Under the pieces are notes generated by a model. The model was given only the letters and a program-made list of their open reading frames with translations. It was not told the origin of the DNA and did no database searches. The position numbers were made by a program, and so were the translations under genes. Below are positions 17,932 to 27,021 of a stretch of 43,667 bases of DNA, one piece after another (the stretch's first letter is position 1; each line of letters opens with the position of its first letter). Origin of the DNA: Glycomyces dulcitolivorans. Lineage in GTDB: Bacteria; Actinomycetota; Actinomycetes; Mycobacteriales; Micromonosporaceae. The stretch spans positions 1-43,667 of the forward strand of contig NZ_QFRW01000320.1 of assembly GCF_003265355.1 (NCBI RefSeq), given 5' to 3'.

Positions 17932-19220
17932 CCTACTGGGCCCGGCACGCCCGACTCCCAGGCGGCATCGCCGACGCGGTCGCGATCGACGTCGCCGACG
18001 GCCGCATCGCCGCCGTCACCCCCGGGGCCGCCCCGCGCGGCGAGATCCTCGGCGGGCTCGTCCTCCCCGGCTTCGCGAACACGCACTCGCACGCGTTCCA
18101 CCGGGCCCTGCGCGGGCGCACCCACGACGGCAAGGGCACCTTTTGGACTTGGCGCCAAGGCATGTACGCGCTAGCCGGGCGCCTCGACCCCGAGTCCTAC
18201 CACCGGCTCGCGCGCGCCGTGTACGCCGAGATGGCCCTCGCGGGGATCACCTGCGTCGGCGAGTTCCACTACCTCCACCACCAGGCCGGCGGGCGCCCGT
18301 ACGCGGACCCGAACGCCATGGGGGAGGCCCTGATCCAGGCCGCCGCCGACGCCGGGATCCGCATTACGCTCCTCGACACGCTCTACCTCTCCGGCGGCTT
18401 CGGCGCACCCCTCTCGGCCGCGCAGGAGCGCTTCGGCGACACCGGACTCGAAGGCTGGCTCGACCGCGTCGAGCGCCTCCGGCCCCCGGCGCACGCGCGC
18501 ATCGGCGGCGCCGTCCACTCCGTGCGCGCCGTCCCCGACGAGGCCATCGCCGCTTTCGCGTGCTCCACCGAAGGCCGCCCCGTCCACGTGCACCTCTCCG
18601 AGCAGCGCGCCGAGAACGACGCCTGCCGCGCCGAACACGGCTGCACGCCCACCGAACTCCTCGAACGCTGCGGGCTCCTCGGCCCCGACCTCACCGCCGT
18701 CCACGCCACGCACCTCGCCGCGCACGACGTCGAGCTCCTCGCCCGCTCCGGCACCACGGTGTCCTTCTGCCCCACCACGGAACGCGACCTCGCCGACGGC
18801 ATCGGCCCCGCCCGCGCCCTCGCCGACGCCGGGGTCCGGCTCACCCTCGGCACCGACTCGAACGCCGTCATCGACATGTTCGAAGAGGCCCGCGCCCTCG
18901 AAATGCACGAGCGCCTGCTGAGCGAGGAACGCGGCCGGTTCACGCCCGACTTCCTCCACGGGGCGGCCACCGCGCACGAGACCCTCGGCTTCCCGGACGC
19001 GGGCCGCATCGAGCCCGGCGCCCGCGCCGACCTCGTCACCATCGCGCTCGACACCCCGCGCACCGCCGGGGCCCGCCTCGACGGGATCGTCTACGCCGCC
19101 ACCGGTGCCGACGTCACCGACGTCGTCGCCGACGGCCGCCACATCGTCCACGAGGGACGCCACCGGTACATCGACGCCGGGGCCGAACTCCGCGAAGCGA
19201 TCGGGGAACTCTGGCAATGA
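17925..19220 (+). CDS. hutF: Formimidoylglutamate deiminase
   Basis: A 431-residue amidohydrolase-superfamily enzyme converting N-formimino-L-glutamate to N-formyl-L-glutamate and ammonia. The zinc site is [13 protein letters not shown] (HxH), followed by the HutF-typical [10 protein letters not shown]. Later motifs are [28 protein letters not shown] and LGTDSNAV with the metal-binding Asp. The start is a GTG inside the end of the M20 gene (7-nt overlap), and the stop overlaps the hutI ATG (ATGA). The presence of HutF commits this pathway to formylglutamate rather than to direct formamide release by HutG-type formiminoglutamase. Confidence 0.95.
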   Translation: MLTYWARHARLPGGIADAVAIDVADGRIAAVTPGAAPRGEILGGLVLPGFANTHSHAFHRALRGRTHDGKGTFWTWRQGMYALAGRLDPESYHRLARAVYAEMALAGITCVGEFHYLHHQAGGRPYADPNAMGEALIQAAADAGIRITLLDTLYLSGGFGAPLSAAQERFGDTGLEGWLDRVERLRPPAHARIGGAVHSVRAVPDEAIAAFACSTEGRPVHVHLSEQRAENDACRAEHGCTPTELLERCGLLGPDLTAVHATHLAAHDVELLARSGTTVSFCPTTERDLADGIGPARALADAGVRLTLGTDSNAVIDMFEEARALEMHERLLSEERGRFTPDFLHGAATAHETLGFPDAGRIEPGARADLVTIALDTPRTAGARLDGIVYAATGADVTDVVADGRHIVHEGRHRYIDAGAELREAIGELWQ

Positions 19221-20383
19221 ACCCGCCCAAGAGCCCACTCAAGAGCCTGTTGATCGACGGCATCGGCGAACTCTTCTGCGCCGACGGCGACGGCACCGTC
19301 TACTACGACGCCGCGGTGGTCATCGAGGACGGCCGCATCGCATGGGTCGGCCACCGGCTCGAACGGCCCGCCGCCGACGAGTACCTGGACGTCGACAACC
19401 GGGCCGTGATCCCCGGGTTCGTCGACAGCCACGCGCACCTCGTCTTCGCGGGCGACCGGAGCCCGGAGTTCAACGCGCGCATGAGCGGCGAACCCTACGA
19501 CGGCGGCGGCATCCGCACCACCGTCACCGCCACGCGCCTCGCGAGCGACGAGCGCCTGGCCGAGAACTGCGCCCGCCTCACCGCCGAGATGCTCCGCCAG
19601 GGGACCACCACTGTGGAGATCAAGTCCGGGTACGGGCTCACCGTCGACGACGAGGCCCGGTCCCTGCGCATCGCCCGCGATTTCACCGACGAGACCACGT
19701 ACCTCGGCGCGCACACCGTCCCCACGGGCGCAGACCCCGACGAGTACACCGCGCTCGCGGCCGGGCCCATGCTCGACGCCTGCGCGCGCCACGCTAAATG
19801 GGCCGACGTGTTCTGCGAACGCGGCGCCTTCGACGGCGACCAGGCCCGCGCGGTCCTCACCGCGAGCGCGAAGGCCGGTCTGGGGCTGCGGGTCCACGCG
19901 AACCAGCTCACCGAAGGCCCCGGCGTCCGGCTCGCCGTCGAGCTCGACGCGGCCTCGGCCGACCACTGCACCCACCTGAGCGGCGCCGACGTCGACGCCC
20001 TCGCGAACTCCACCACCGTCGCGACCCTGCTGCCGGGCGCGGAGTTCTCGACCCGCTCGCCGTACCCGGACGCGCGGCGGCTGCTCGACGCCGGTGCTCG
20101 CGTGGCGCTCGCGACCGACTGCAACCCCGGCTCGTCCTTCACCAGCAGCATGGCGTTCTGCATCGCGCTCGCGGTCCGCGAGATGCGCATGACCCCGGCC
20201 GAAGCGGTCGAGGCCGCCACCGCGGGCGGCGCCGACGCGCTGCGGCGCAGCGACATCGGGCGCATCGCGGTCGGGGCCCGCGCCGACCTGGTCGTGCTCG
20301 ACGCCCCCTCATACGTCCACCTGGCCTACCGGCCGGGGACGCCGTTGATCGAGACCGTCGTCCGCGGCGGCAGCATCATGTAA
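19217..20383 (+). CDS. hutI: Imidazolonepropionase
   Basis: A 388-residue amidohydrolase that opens the imidazolone-5-propionate ring to give N-formiminoglutamate, the substrate of HutF. Metal-site motifs are [16 protein letters not shown] (HxH), VHANQL, DHCTHLS and the Asp in [19 protein letters not shown] is the typical substrate loop. The start is the ATG overlapping the hutF stop; the frame is open a long way upstream but that part is hutF antiphase sequence. It is followed after 12 nt by hutH. Confidence 0.96.
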   Translation: MNPPKSPLKSLLIDGIGELFCADGDGTVYYDAAVVIEDGRIAWVGHRLERPAADEYLDVDNRAVIPGFVDSHAHLVFAGDRSPEFNARMSGEPYDGGGIRTTVTATRLASDERLAENCARLTAEMLRQGTTTVEIKSGYGLTVDDEARSLRIARDFTDETTYLGAHTVPTGADPDEYTALAAGPMLDACARHAKWADVFCERGAFDGDQARAVLTASAKAGLGLRVHANQLTEGPGVRLAVELDAASADHCTHLSGADVDALANSTTVATLLPGAEFSTRSPYPDARRLLDAGARVALATDCNPGSSFTSSMAFCIALAVREMRMTPAEAVEAATAGGADALRRSDIGRIAVGARADLVVLDAPSYVHLAYRPGTPLIETVVRGGSIM

Positions 20384-20395
20384 TAGAGGAGAGCG

Positions 20396-21934
20396 ATGTC
20401 CACCGTCCACATCAAGCCGGTCCCCGTCTCGCCGGAGGAGGTCGTCGCGGTCGCGCGCGACCGGGCCCGCGTCGTCATCGACGCCGAGGCCCGCGAGGCC
20501 ATGGCCGCGAGCCGCGCGATCGTCGACGCGATCGAACGCGACGGCCGCCCCGTCTACGGCGTCTCGACCGGGTTCGGGGCGCTCGCCAACACGTTCGTCG
20601 CCCCCGAGCGCCGCGCCGAACTCCAGCACGCGCTCATCCGCTCGCACGCCGCCGGCGTCGGCGAACCGATGCCCGTCGAAGTGGTGCGCGCGATGATGCT
20701 GCTGCGCCTGCGCTCGCTCGCCATGGGGCGCTCGGGGGTCCGGCCCGAGGTCGCCGACGCGCTCGCCGCGGTCCTCAACGCCGGGATCACGCCGTGGGTC
20801 CCGCAGCACGGGTCCCTCGGCGCTTCGGGCGACCTCGCCCCGCTGGCGCACTGCGCGATGGTGCTCCTCGGCGAAGGCTGGGTCCGGCTCCAGGACGGGA
20901 CCCGTGCGGAGGCGGGCCCGGTCCTCGAAGCGGCGGGCCTGACGCCGATCACGCTGTCGTCCAAGGAGGGCCTGGCGCTCATCAACGGCACCGACGGCAT
21001 GCTCGGCATGCTGCTGCTCGCCGTCGCGGACCTGCGGCACCTGCTGACGATGGCCGACGTGTGCGCCGCCCTGTCGAACGAGGCGATGCTCGGCTCGGAC
21101 CGGCCGTTCCAGCCCGAACTCCACGAGATCCGCCCGCAGCCGGGCCAGGCGCTGAGCGCCGCGAACATCCACCTGCTGCTCCAGGACTCCGAGGTCATGG
21201 ACTCCCACCGCAACGACCTCGCGCACGCCGTCCAGGACGCCTACTCGATGCGCTGCGCCCCGCAGGTCGCCGGCGCCGCGCGCGACGTCCTCGATTACGC
21301 GGAGACGGTGGCGGCCAGGGAACTCCAGTCGGTCGTCGACAACCCGGTGGTGCTCCCGGACGGGCGCGTCGAATCCACCGGGAACTTCCACGGCGCCCCG
21401 CTCGGGTACGCCGCGGACTTCCTCGGCATCGCCGCCGCCGACGTCGGCTCGATCTCGGAGCGCCGCGTCGACCGGCTCCTGGACGTCACCCGCTCGCGCG
21501 GCCTCCCGGCGTTCCTCAGCCCCGACCCCGGCGTCAACTCCGGCCTCATGATCGCCCAGTACACGGCCGCGGGCATCGTCGCCGAGAACCGCCGCCTCGC
21601 GTCCCCGGCGTCCGTGGACTCGGTCCCGACCTCCGGCATGCAGGAGGACCACGTGTCGATGGGCTGGGCCGCGGGCTGCAAGCTCCGCACCATCATCGAC
21701 AACCTCGGCACGCTCCTCGCCGTCGAACTCCTCGCCGGCGTCCAAGGGCTCCAACTCCGCCAACCCCTCATCCCGAGCCCGGCCGCCCGCGCCGCCATCG
21801 CCGCAGTCGCCCCGATCGCCGGCAAGCCCGGCCCCGACCAGTTCCTCGCCCCCGTCATCGAACAGGTCAAGCACCAGCTTGAAGGCCCCGCCCTCCGAAC
21901 CGAGATCGAAACCGCGGTCGGCCCCCTCCGCTGA
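20396..21934 (+). CDS. hutH: Histidine ammonia-lyase
   Basis: A 512-residue enzyme that releases ammonia from histidine to form urocanate, the first step of the pathway. The Ala-Ser-Gly triplet at 143-145 in GSLGASGDLAPLAH forms the MIO cofactor. Other family signatures are YGVSTGFGALAN near residue 54, QDSYSMR-like QDAYSMRCAPQV, and VPTSGMQEDHVSMG. AGAGGAG lies 5-6 nt before the ATG. It is the last gene of the four-gene hut operon and is followed by a strong hairpin. Urocanate hydratase (hutU), which should act next, is not in this window. Confidence 0.97.
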   Translation: MSTVHIKPVPVSPEEVVAVARDRARVVIDAEAREAMAASRAIVDAIERDGRPVYGVSTGFGALANTFVAPERRAELQHALIRSHAAGVGEPMPVEVVRAMMLLRLRSLAMGRSGVRPEVADALAAVLNAGITPWVPQHGSLGASGDLAPLAHCAMVLLGEGWVRLQDGTRAEAGPVLEAAGLTPITLSSKEGLALINGTDGMLGMLLLAVADLRHLLTMADVCAALSNEAMLGSDRPFQPELHEIRPQPGQALSAANIHLLLQDSEVMDSHRNDLAHAVQDAYSMRCAPQVAGAARDVLDYAETVAARELQSVVDNPVVLPDGRVESTGNFHGAPLGYAADFLGIAAADVGSISERRVDRLLDVTRSRGLPAFLSPDPGVNSGLMIAQYTAAGIVAENRRLASPASVDSVPTSGMQEDHVSMGWAAGCKLRTIIDNLGTLLAVELLAGVQGLQLRQPLIPSPAARAAIAAVAPIAGKPGPDQFLAPVIEQVKHQLEGPALRTEIETAVGPLR

Positions 21935-21940
21935 CGCACG

Positions 21941-21972
21941 AAGCGGCCCGGCGGAGTCCCGCCGGGCCGCTT
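21941..21972 (+). terminator. Hairpin terminator of the hut operon
   Basis: A perfect 14-bp stem (21941-21954 with 21959-21972) closes on AGTC, 6 nt after the hutH stop. The downstream T run is minimal. Confidence 0.75.
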
Positions 21973-21985
21973 CTGCAAGACGCGA

Positions 21986-22005
21986 TATAGCGCATTCGCT
22001 ATACT
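21986..22005 (+). promoter_or_regulatory. Leaderless promoter with overlapping operator for the XRE/NTase pair
   Basis: The inverted repeat TATAGCG-CATT-CGCTATA (21986-22003) overlaps the -10 TATACT (22000-22005), which ends 6 nt before the ATG at 22012. Autorepression by the XRE protein is the natural reading, as for many antitoxins. Confidence 0.65.
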
Positions 22006-22011
22006 CGACCT

Positions 22012-22620
22012 ATGGAACGAGCACTGCCGACCGCGGTCGAGCGCCTGCGGACCGAACGCCTGAGCCGCCGGCTCTCCCAGGCTGACCTCGCCGCGCGCAT
22101 CGGCACCACCCAGTCCGCCGTCGCCCGGCTCGAATCCGGCGACGCCGACCCGCGCCTCAGCACGCTCGAACGCTACGCGAACGCAGTCGGCGCCGCCATG
22201 GTCGTCGAGTCCGCCCACGGTCCTTCCCTCGACGCGACCGCCACCGCCGTGCGCCTGGCGCTCTCCGGCGGCGACCCGAACGACGCGCTGCGGCACGTGA
22301 TCCAATTTCTCGACGACGTCCGCGGCGCCGACGCCGCAGCGGTCCGCCGGTCGATGCGGGTCGAACCCGACACCACCGGCGACCGTCGCTGGGACGCACT
22401 GCTCGCGGGCGTCGCCGAATACGCGAGCCGCCGTGCTCGGACCCCGGTCCCGGGATGGGCGACCGCGCCCGGACGGTTCCTCAAGCGGTTCTGGTTCGTC
22501 ATCGAGGACCTCCTGGGGCGGCCCGCCCCCGGACTCGCCGCCCTGGCCTTCGCGGACGCGCCGCCCGAGCTGGCGAACCGCGGTGTGTTCCTCGACCGGT
22601 CCTCATTGGAGAGCGTGTGA
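22012..22620 (+). CDS. XRE-type HTH protein, putative antitoxin
   Basis: A 202-residue protein. Residues about 8-60 form a Cro/XRE helix-turn-helix: LRTERLSRRLSQADLAARIG, then TTQSAVARLESGDADPRLSTL in succession. The C-terminal 135 residues are a helical domain I cannot name, which may bind the partner. The stop overlaps the nucleotidyltransferase GTG start by 4 nt (GTGA), so both are made in a fixed ratio. A palindrome overlapping its own -10 suggests autorepression. Arrangement and regulation resemble type II or IV toxin-antitoxin modules of the nucleotidyltransferase kind; this role is inferred. Confidence 0.85.
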   Translation: MERALPTAVERLRTERLSRRLSQADLAARIGTTQSAVARLESGDADPRLSTLERYANAVGAAMVVESAHGPSLDATATAVRLALSGGDPNDALRHVIQFLDDVRGADAAAVRRSMRVEPDTTGDRRWDALLAGVAEYASRRARTPVPGWATAPGRFLKRFWFVIEDLLGRPAPGLAALAFADAPPELANRGVFLDRSSLESV

Positions 22621-23129
22621 GCCTGCTCAGCCGCGACGAGATCATCGAACTGCTCACTGAACTCGGCGCCGAACTCGAAGCCGCGGGCGAACGCGCCGAC
22701 CTCTTCCTGGTCGGCGGCGCTGCGATGGCGCTGGCGTACAACACCAGGCGGGCGACCCGCGACCTCGACGCGGTCTTCGAACCGAAGCAGGTCGTCTACG
22801 CGGCCGCTCGCAAGGTGGCCGAGCGCAACGGGATCGCCGAGGACTGGCTCAACGACGCGGTGAAGGGCTTCCTCCCTGGCGAGGACCCGAACGCGACACT
22901 GCTGTTCGAGAGCCCGGGCATCACGGTCCGGGTGGCCTCGCCGCGCTACCTGTTCGCGATGAAGGCCGCGGCGGCCAGGATCGGCCGCGACTCCGACGAC
23001 CTCCAGCAGCTCTACCGACTCGCGGGATTCGGCACGGTCGAGGAGGCGCTCGACAGCGTGGCGGAGTTCTACCCGCCGCACCTGCTGAGTCCCAAGACCG
23101 AATTCATTGTGCGGGAACTGCTTTCGTAG
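22617..23129 (+). CDS. DUF6036-like nucleotidyltransferase, putative toxin
   Basis: A 170-residue protein of the polymerase-beta-like nucleotidyltransferase fold. FLVGGAAMALAYNTRRATRDLDAVF holds the GG(x)nD-x-D active site in outline (GGAAMA at about 33-38, DLDAV about 14 residues later). EDWLNDAVKGFLPG and SPRYLFAMKAAAARIGRDSDDL are typical of the DUF6036 group, distant relatives of AbiEii and MenT toxins that transfer nucleotides to tRNA or protein targets. The GTG start overlaps the XRE stop. That it is a toxin here is inferred from the pairing; no direct evidence exists in the sequence. Confidence 0.8.
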   Translation: MSLLSRDEIIELLTELGAELEAAGERADLFLVGGAAMALAYNTRRATRDLDAVFEPKQVVYAAARKVAERNGIAEDWLNDAVKGFLPGEDPNATLLFESPGITVRVASPRYLFAMKAAAARIGRDSDDLQQLYRLAGFGTVEEALDSVAEFYPPHLLSPKTEFIVRELLS

Positions 23130-23192
23130 CTCGCGTTGGCGAGGCTCTGGTTGCGGTGCTTCAATTGGGGCCGTGCGAGCGGGAGAGGGCCT

Positions 23193-23987
23193 ATGACTGA
23201 GATGTCGACTGCTGGAGACGGGGTGCACGCGTACCTCGCCGTTCAGGTCGAGGCGCTGCGGGCGTTTCGGGAGCCGGTGATGCGGGCCGAAGAGGACGCA
23301 GTGCACCGCATGCGGGTCGCGACGCGGCGGCTGCGGTCGCTGTTGTCGACGTACGGGAGCCTGTACGCGGAGCTGCCGCTCAAGCGGCGGCGGTTGCGGT
23401 GGCTGGCCGACGAGCTGGGGAGCGTCCGGGACCTCGAAGTGCTGCGGATGCGGTTCGCCAAGCGGCTCGGGGACGAGCGGCCGGAGTGGTTCGCGGAGCT
23501 TGAGGAGAAGGAGCGGCTCGCCTACGGGCCGTTGATCGAGGCGTGCGGGCGCGAGCGGACCGGCAAGCTGCTCGACGCGGCCGGGTCGCTAGCTGCCGCG
23601 CCGGTGTTCACTCCCGCTGCGGCGCAGCCCGCGGACGAGGTGCTCGGGCCGATCGTGGAGGCGTCGCGACTGGAGATGGCAAGGGCGATCGAGGCGGTCG
23701 CGGGGGCGGCCGATCCGGACGAGGCGCGGCATCAGGCGCGCAACGCCGCCAAGCGGGCCCGGTACACCGCCGAGGCCGCGACCGCGCTCGGGGAAAGTGC
23801 GGCAGTGGTCGCCGCCGACGCCAAGCGGATCCAGAACCGGTACGGGCGCTGCCAGGACGACGCGGTCGCGATCGCGTACCTCGAAGCGCACGCGCCCGAT
23901 TCGCCGCTGCTGGACGACGAACGCCGCCGCCACGCGAAGCACATCGCACGCGCGGCAGCGGCGCTCGAAACGGTCGAGGCGGCCTAG
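23193..23987 (+). CDS. CHAD domain protein
   Basis: A 264-residue all-helical protein with the two four-helix halves of the CHAD domain. Conserved histidines sit in EEDAVHRMRVATRRLRSLL in the first half and DEARHQARNAAKRARYTAEA in the second. CHAD proteins bind polyphosphate through their lysine/arginine and histidine faces and often localise to polyphosphate granules. No CYTH triphosphatase domain is attached. The ATG at 23193 is chosen because GGGAGAGGG lies just upstream; an in-frame ATG at 23136 would add 19 residues. The stop overlaps the convergent IclR gene by 4 nt (CTAG). Confidence 0.88.
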   Translation: MTEMSTAGDGVHAYLAVQVEALRAFREPVMRAEEDAVHRMRVATRRLRSLLSTYGSLYAELPLKRRRLRWLADELGSVRDLEVLRMRFAKRLGDERPEWFAELEEKERLAYGPLIEACGRERTGKLLDAAGSLAAAPVFTPAAAQPADEVLGPIVEASRLEMARAIEAVAGAADPDEARHQARNAAKRARYTAEAATALGESAAVVAADAKRIQNRYGRCQDDAVAIAYLEAHAPDSPLLDDERRRHAKHIARAAAALETVEAA

Positions 23988-24685
23988 AGACCCGAGAGCT
24001 TCTGGCCGGCGCGGATGACGGCCATGCCGAGGCGGTCGCCGGGGCGGCGTCCCAGGCGCTCTATGGGTCCGGACACCGAGATGGCGGCGACGACGCGGCC
24101 GGTCTTGTCGCGGACGGGGGCGGAGACGCTGACGACGCCGGGTTCGCGCTCGGCGACCGACTGCGCGAAGCCGCGGCGGCGGACCTCGGCGAGGGTCTTG
24201 GAGGAGAAGCGGCACTTCGGCAGCAGGGGCAGGATCCCTTCGGGCGGTTCCCAGGCGAGGAGCACCTGGGCGCCGGAGCCGGCGGTCATCGGCAGGGCCG
24301 CGCCGACGGGGACGGTGTCGCGCAGCCCGGAGGCGCGCTCGGCCGCGGCGACGCACACGCGCTCGTCGGCCCTCCTGCGGTAGAGCTGCGTCGATTCGCC
24401 GGTCTGGTCCCGCAGCAGGTTGAGGACCGGTTCGGCCGCGCTGAGCAGGACGTCGGCCGTGGACCCGGCGAGCTCGCCGAGCTTCGGGCCGGGACGCCAG
24501 CGCCCCTCGTGGTCGCGTTGCAGCATCTCGTGGGCCTCCAGGGCCTGCGCGAGCCGGTGGGCCGTGGCCCTGGGCAGACCGGTCTCGTGCACGAGCTCAG
24601 CCAGGCTGGCGCCGTTGGTGCATGCCGTGAGGATGAGCACCGCCTTGTCGAGGACGCCCACTCCGCTGATAGTATTCGTTCTCAC
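23984..24685 (-). CDS. IclR family regulator, NdgR/LtbR-like
   Basis: A 233-residue regulator divergent from leuCD, in the same position and of the same family as Streptomyces NdgR and corynebacterial LtbR, which control leucine synthesis genes. The winged helix is GVGVLDKAVLILTAC, then SLAELVHETGLPRATAHRL; the C-terminal IclR effector domain includes VCVAAAERASGLRDTVPVG, LPMTAGSGAQVLLAW and VSVSAPVRDKTGRVVAAISVSG. The GTG at 24685 is chosen because TTGGAC-18 nt-TAATGT predicts transcription starting at that codon; an in-frame ATG at 24706 lies inside the promoter. The mRNA is probably leaderless. Confidence 0.9.
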   Translation of the reverse strand: MRTNTISGVGVLDKAVLILTACTNGASLAELVHETGLPRATAHRLAQALEAHEMLQRDHEGRWRPGPKLGELAGSTADVLLSAAEPVLNLLRDQTGESTQLYRRRADERVCVAAAERASGLRDTVPVGAALPMTAGSGAQVLLAWEPPEGILPLLPKCRFSSKTLAEVRRRGFAQSVAEREPGVVSVSAPVRDKTGRVVAAISVSGPIERLGRRPGDRLGMAVIRAGQKLSGL

Positions 24686-24692
24686 GAGCTGA

Positions 24693-24722
24693 ACATTACC
24701 TCCCATATTTCGAGAAGTCCAA
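24693..24722 (-). promoter_or_regulatory. Promoter of the IclR/NdgR-like gene
   Basis: On the minus strand, -35 TTGGAC (24717-24722) and -10 TAATGT (24693-24698) have an 18-nt spacer. The -10 ends 7 nt before the GTG start. The same 52-nt gap must hold the leuC promoter, so regulator binding here could control both. Confidence 0.65.
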
Positions 24723-24737
24723 CGACTGGGAACAGAG

Positions 24738-26165
24738 ATGTCACGTACACCACAAGAAGCTGAGGGCGCACGACCGCAGACCCTCGCGGAGAAGGTCTGG
24801 AACGCCCACGTGGTCCGCACCGGCGGCCAGCAGCCGGACCTGCTCTACATCGACCTGCACCTCCTCCACGAGGTGACCAGCCCCCAGGCCTTCGACGGCC
24901 TGCGGCAGGCCGGGCGCAAGGTCCGCCGGACCGATCTCACGATCGCGACCGAGGACCACAACACGCCCACCGACAACCTCTTCACCATCGCGGACCCCAC
25001 GAGCCGCAAGCAGATCGAGACGCTGCGCACCAACTGTGAGGAGTTCGGCGTCCGCATCCACTCCCTGGGAGACGCGAACCAAGGCGTGGTCCACGTCGTG
25101 GGACCCCAGCTGGGACTGACGCAGCCGGGCATGACCGTGGTCTGCGGCGACTCCCACACCTCCACTCACGGCGCGTTCGGCTCGATCGCGTTCGGCATCG
25201 GCACCAGCGAGGTCGAGCACGTCCTCGCCACGCAGACGCTGCCGCAGGCGAAGCCGAAGTACATGGCCGTCACCGTGAACGGCTCCCTGCCCGAGGGCGT
25301 GTCCGCCAAGGACCTCATCCTCAAGATCATCTCGATCACCGGCACCGGCGGCGGCAAGGGCCACATCGTCGAGTACCGCGGGCAGGCCATCGAAGAGCTC
25401 TCCATGGAGGGCCGCATGACGATCTGCAACATGTCGATCGAGTGGGGCGCCAAGGCCGGCCTGATCGCCGCCGACCAGAAGACCTTCGACTACGTGCAGG
25501 GCCGCCCGCACGCCCCGCAGGGCGAGGACTGGGACGCGGCCGTCGAGTACTGGCAGACCCTCACCACCGACGAGGGCGCCGTGTTCGACAAGGAGATCGT
25601 CATCGACGCGGCCTCCCTGAGCCCGTTCGTCACCTGGGGCACCAACCCCGGCCAGGGCGTCGAGCTCTCCGGGAACGTGCCCGACCCGGCCGCGTTCGAG
25701 GACGCGATCGAGCGCACCACCGCCGCGAGCGCCCTGGAGTACATGGGCCTCGAAGCGGGCACGCCGATGCGCGAGATCGACGTGGACGTCGTCTTCCTCG
25801 GGTCGTGCACCAACGGCCGCATCGAGGACCTGCGCACGGCCGCCGAGGTCATCAAGGGCCGCAAGGTCGCCGACGGCGTCAACATGATGGTCGTCCCCGG
25901 CTCCGCGAAGGTCCGCGAGCAGGCGATCGAAGAGGGCCTGGACCAGGTCTTCATCGACGCCGGCGCCGACTGGCGCTTCGCGGGCTGCTCGATGTGCCTG
26001 GGCATGAACCCGGACCAGCTGACGCCGGGCCAGCGGGCCGCCTCCACCTCGAACCGCAACTTCGAGGGCCGCCAAGGCAAGGGCGGGCGCACCCACCTGG
26101 TGTCCCCGGCCGTCGCCGCCGCCACCGCCGTCTCCGGGCACCTCGCCAGCCCGGCGGACCTGTAA
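24738..26165 (+). CDS. leuC: 3-Isopropylmalate dehydratase large subunit
   Basis: A 475-residue aconitase-family subunit that isomerises 2-isopropylmalate to 3-isopropylmalate in leucine synthesis, as a heterodimer with LeuD. The three [4Fe-4S] cysteines are in FLGSCTNGR (near residue 357) and [10 protein letters not shown] (near 417 and 420). [27 protein letters not shown] and the C-terminal [18 protein letters not shown] are family signatures. It starts 52 nt from the divergent IclR gene and is followed 15 nt later by leuD. Confidence 0.97.
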   Translation: MSRTPQEAEGARPQTLAEKVWNAHVVRTGGQQPDLLYIDLHLLHEVTSPQAFDGLRQAGRKVRRTDLTIATEDHNTPTDNLFTIADPTSRKQIETLRTNCEEFGVRIHSLGDANQGVVHVVGPQLGLTQPGMTVVCGDSHTSTHGAFGSIAFGIGTSEVEHVLATQTLPQAKPKYMAVTVNGSLPEGVSAKDLILKIISITGTGGGKGHIVEYRGQAIEELSMEGRMTICNMSIEWGAKAGLIAADQKTFDYVQGRPHAPQGEDWDAAVEYWQTLTTDEGAVFDKEIVIDAASLSPFVTWGTNPGQGVELSGNVPDPAAFEDAIERTTAASALEYMGLEAGTPMREIDVDVVFLGSCTNGRIEDLRTAAEVIKGRKVADGVNMMVVPGSAKVREQAIEEGLDQVFIDAGADWRFAGCSMCLGMNPDQLTPGQRAASTSNRNFEGRQGKGGRTHLVSPAVAAATAVSGHLASPADL

Positions 26166-26180
26166 GGAAGGGCAAGGGAC

Positions 26181-26780
26181 ATGGACAAGTTCACGACCCA
26201 CACCGGGCGCGTGGCCCCGCTGCGCCGCTCGAACGTCGACACCGACCAGATCATCCCGGCCGTCTACCTCAAGCGGGTCACCAAGACCGGCTTCGAGGAC
26301 GGCCTGTTCGCCGAGTGGCGCGAGGACGAGAAGTTCCTGCTGAACCAGGACGAGTACAAGGACGCCACGATCCTCGTCACCGGCACCGAGTTCGGCACCG
26401 GCTCCTCGCGCGAGCACGCCGTCTGGGCCCTGAAGGACTACGGGTTCAAGGCGGTCGTCGCCCCGCGCTTCGGCGACATCTTCCGCGGCAACTCGCTCAA
26501 GAACGGTCTGTTGACTGTGGAGCTGCCCGAGGCCGCCGTGGAGGAGCTGTGGCTGCGCGCTGAGCTCCACCCGGACTCGGAGATCACCGTGGACCTGGCG
26601 GAGCGCGAAGTCCGTGCAGGGGACCGGACCTGGTCCTTCGAGTTCGACGAGTTCCTGCGCTGGCGCATGATGGAGGGCCTCGACGACGTGGCGCTGACGC
26701 TCCGGGACGAGGACAAGATCGCCGCGTTCGAATCGAACCGGGATGCTTGGCGGCCTAGGACTCTCCCCGCGGCCGTCTAG
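26181..26780 (+). CDS. leuD: 3-Isopropylmalate dehydratase small subunit
   Basis: A 199-residue swivelling-domain subunit that completes the active site of LeuC. Key motifs are [17 protein letters not shown] near the N-terminus and [18 protein letters not shown] followed by [18 protein letters not shown]. Length is normal. AAGGAAGGGC lies upstream of the ATG. Last gene of the leuCD operon, closed by a hairpin 35 nt later. Confidence 0.97.
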   Translation: MDKFTTHTGRVAPLRRSNVDTDQIIPAVYLKRVTKTGFEDGLFAEWREDEKFLLNQDEYKDATILVTGTEFGTGSSREHAVWALKDYGFKAVVAPRFGDIFRGNSLKNGLLTVELPEAAVEELWLRAELHPDSEITVDLAEREVRAGDRTWSFEFDEFLRWRMMEGLDDVALTLRDEDKIAAFESNRDAWRPRTLPAAV

Positions 26781-26814
26781 ACCGCACAACTCGATCTTCT
26801 TAGCCTTCACGTAC

Positions 26815-26841
26815 GGAGCCGGTGGCGCTGCCACCGGCTCC
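26815..26841 (+). terminator. Hairpin terminator of leuCD
   Basis: A perfect 12-bp stem (26815-26826 with 26830-26841) with a 3-nt GCT loop, 34 nt after the leuD stop; no strong T tract. Confidence 0.7.
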
Positions 26842-26941
26842 AGGCGTGTTCCGGGCCCTCCCAACGGGGTTGCGAGCGTCGATTTCGGGCACCCGAATAA
26901 AAATTCCTTGCGACACAACGGGTCGATTTTCGCGGAAACAG

Positions 26942-26970
26942 TTGCGTTCGCTTTCGAAACGTCATAACGT
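26942..26970 (+). promoter_or_regulatory. Promoter of the HU gene
   Basis: -35 TTGCGT (26942-26947) and -10 TAACGT (26965-26970) are separated by 17 nt. They lie in a stretch (about 26895-26990) clearly richer in A and T than its surroundings, leaving a leader of about 45 nt. Confidence 0.55.
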
Positions 26971-27021
26971 GCGCTTAACAAGCTGGTATGGCTCCAGAAC
27001 CTTATCGGGAGGGTAGGACTC

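Noticed and set aside
17648-19216. A 500-residue N-terminal extension of HutI
   Set aside because: It is out-of-frame hutF sequence; the ATG at 19217 overlaps the hutF stop as expected in this operon.
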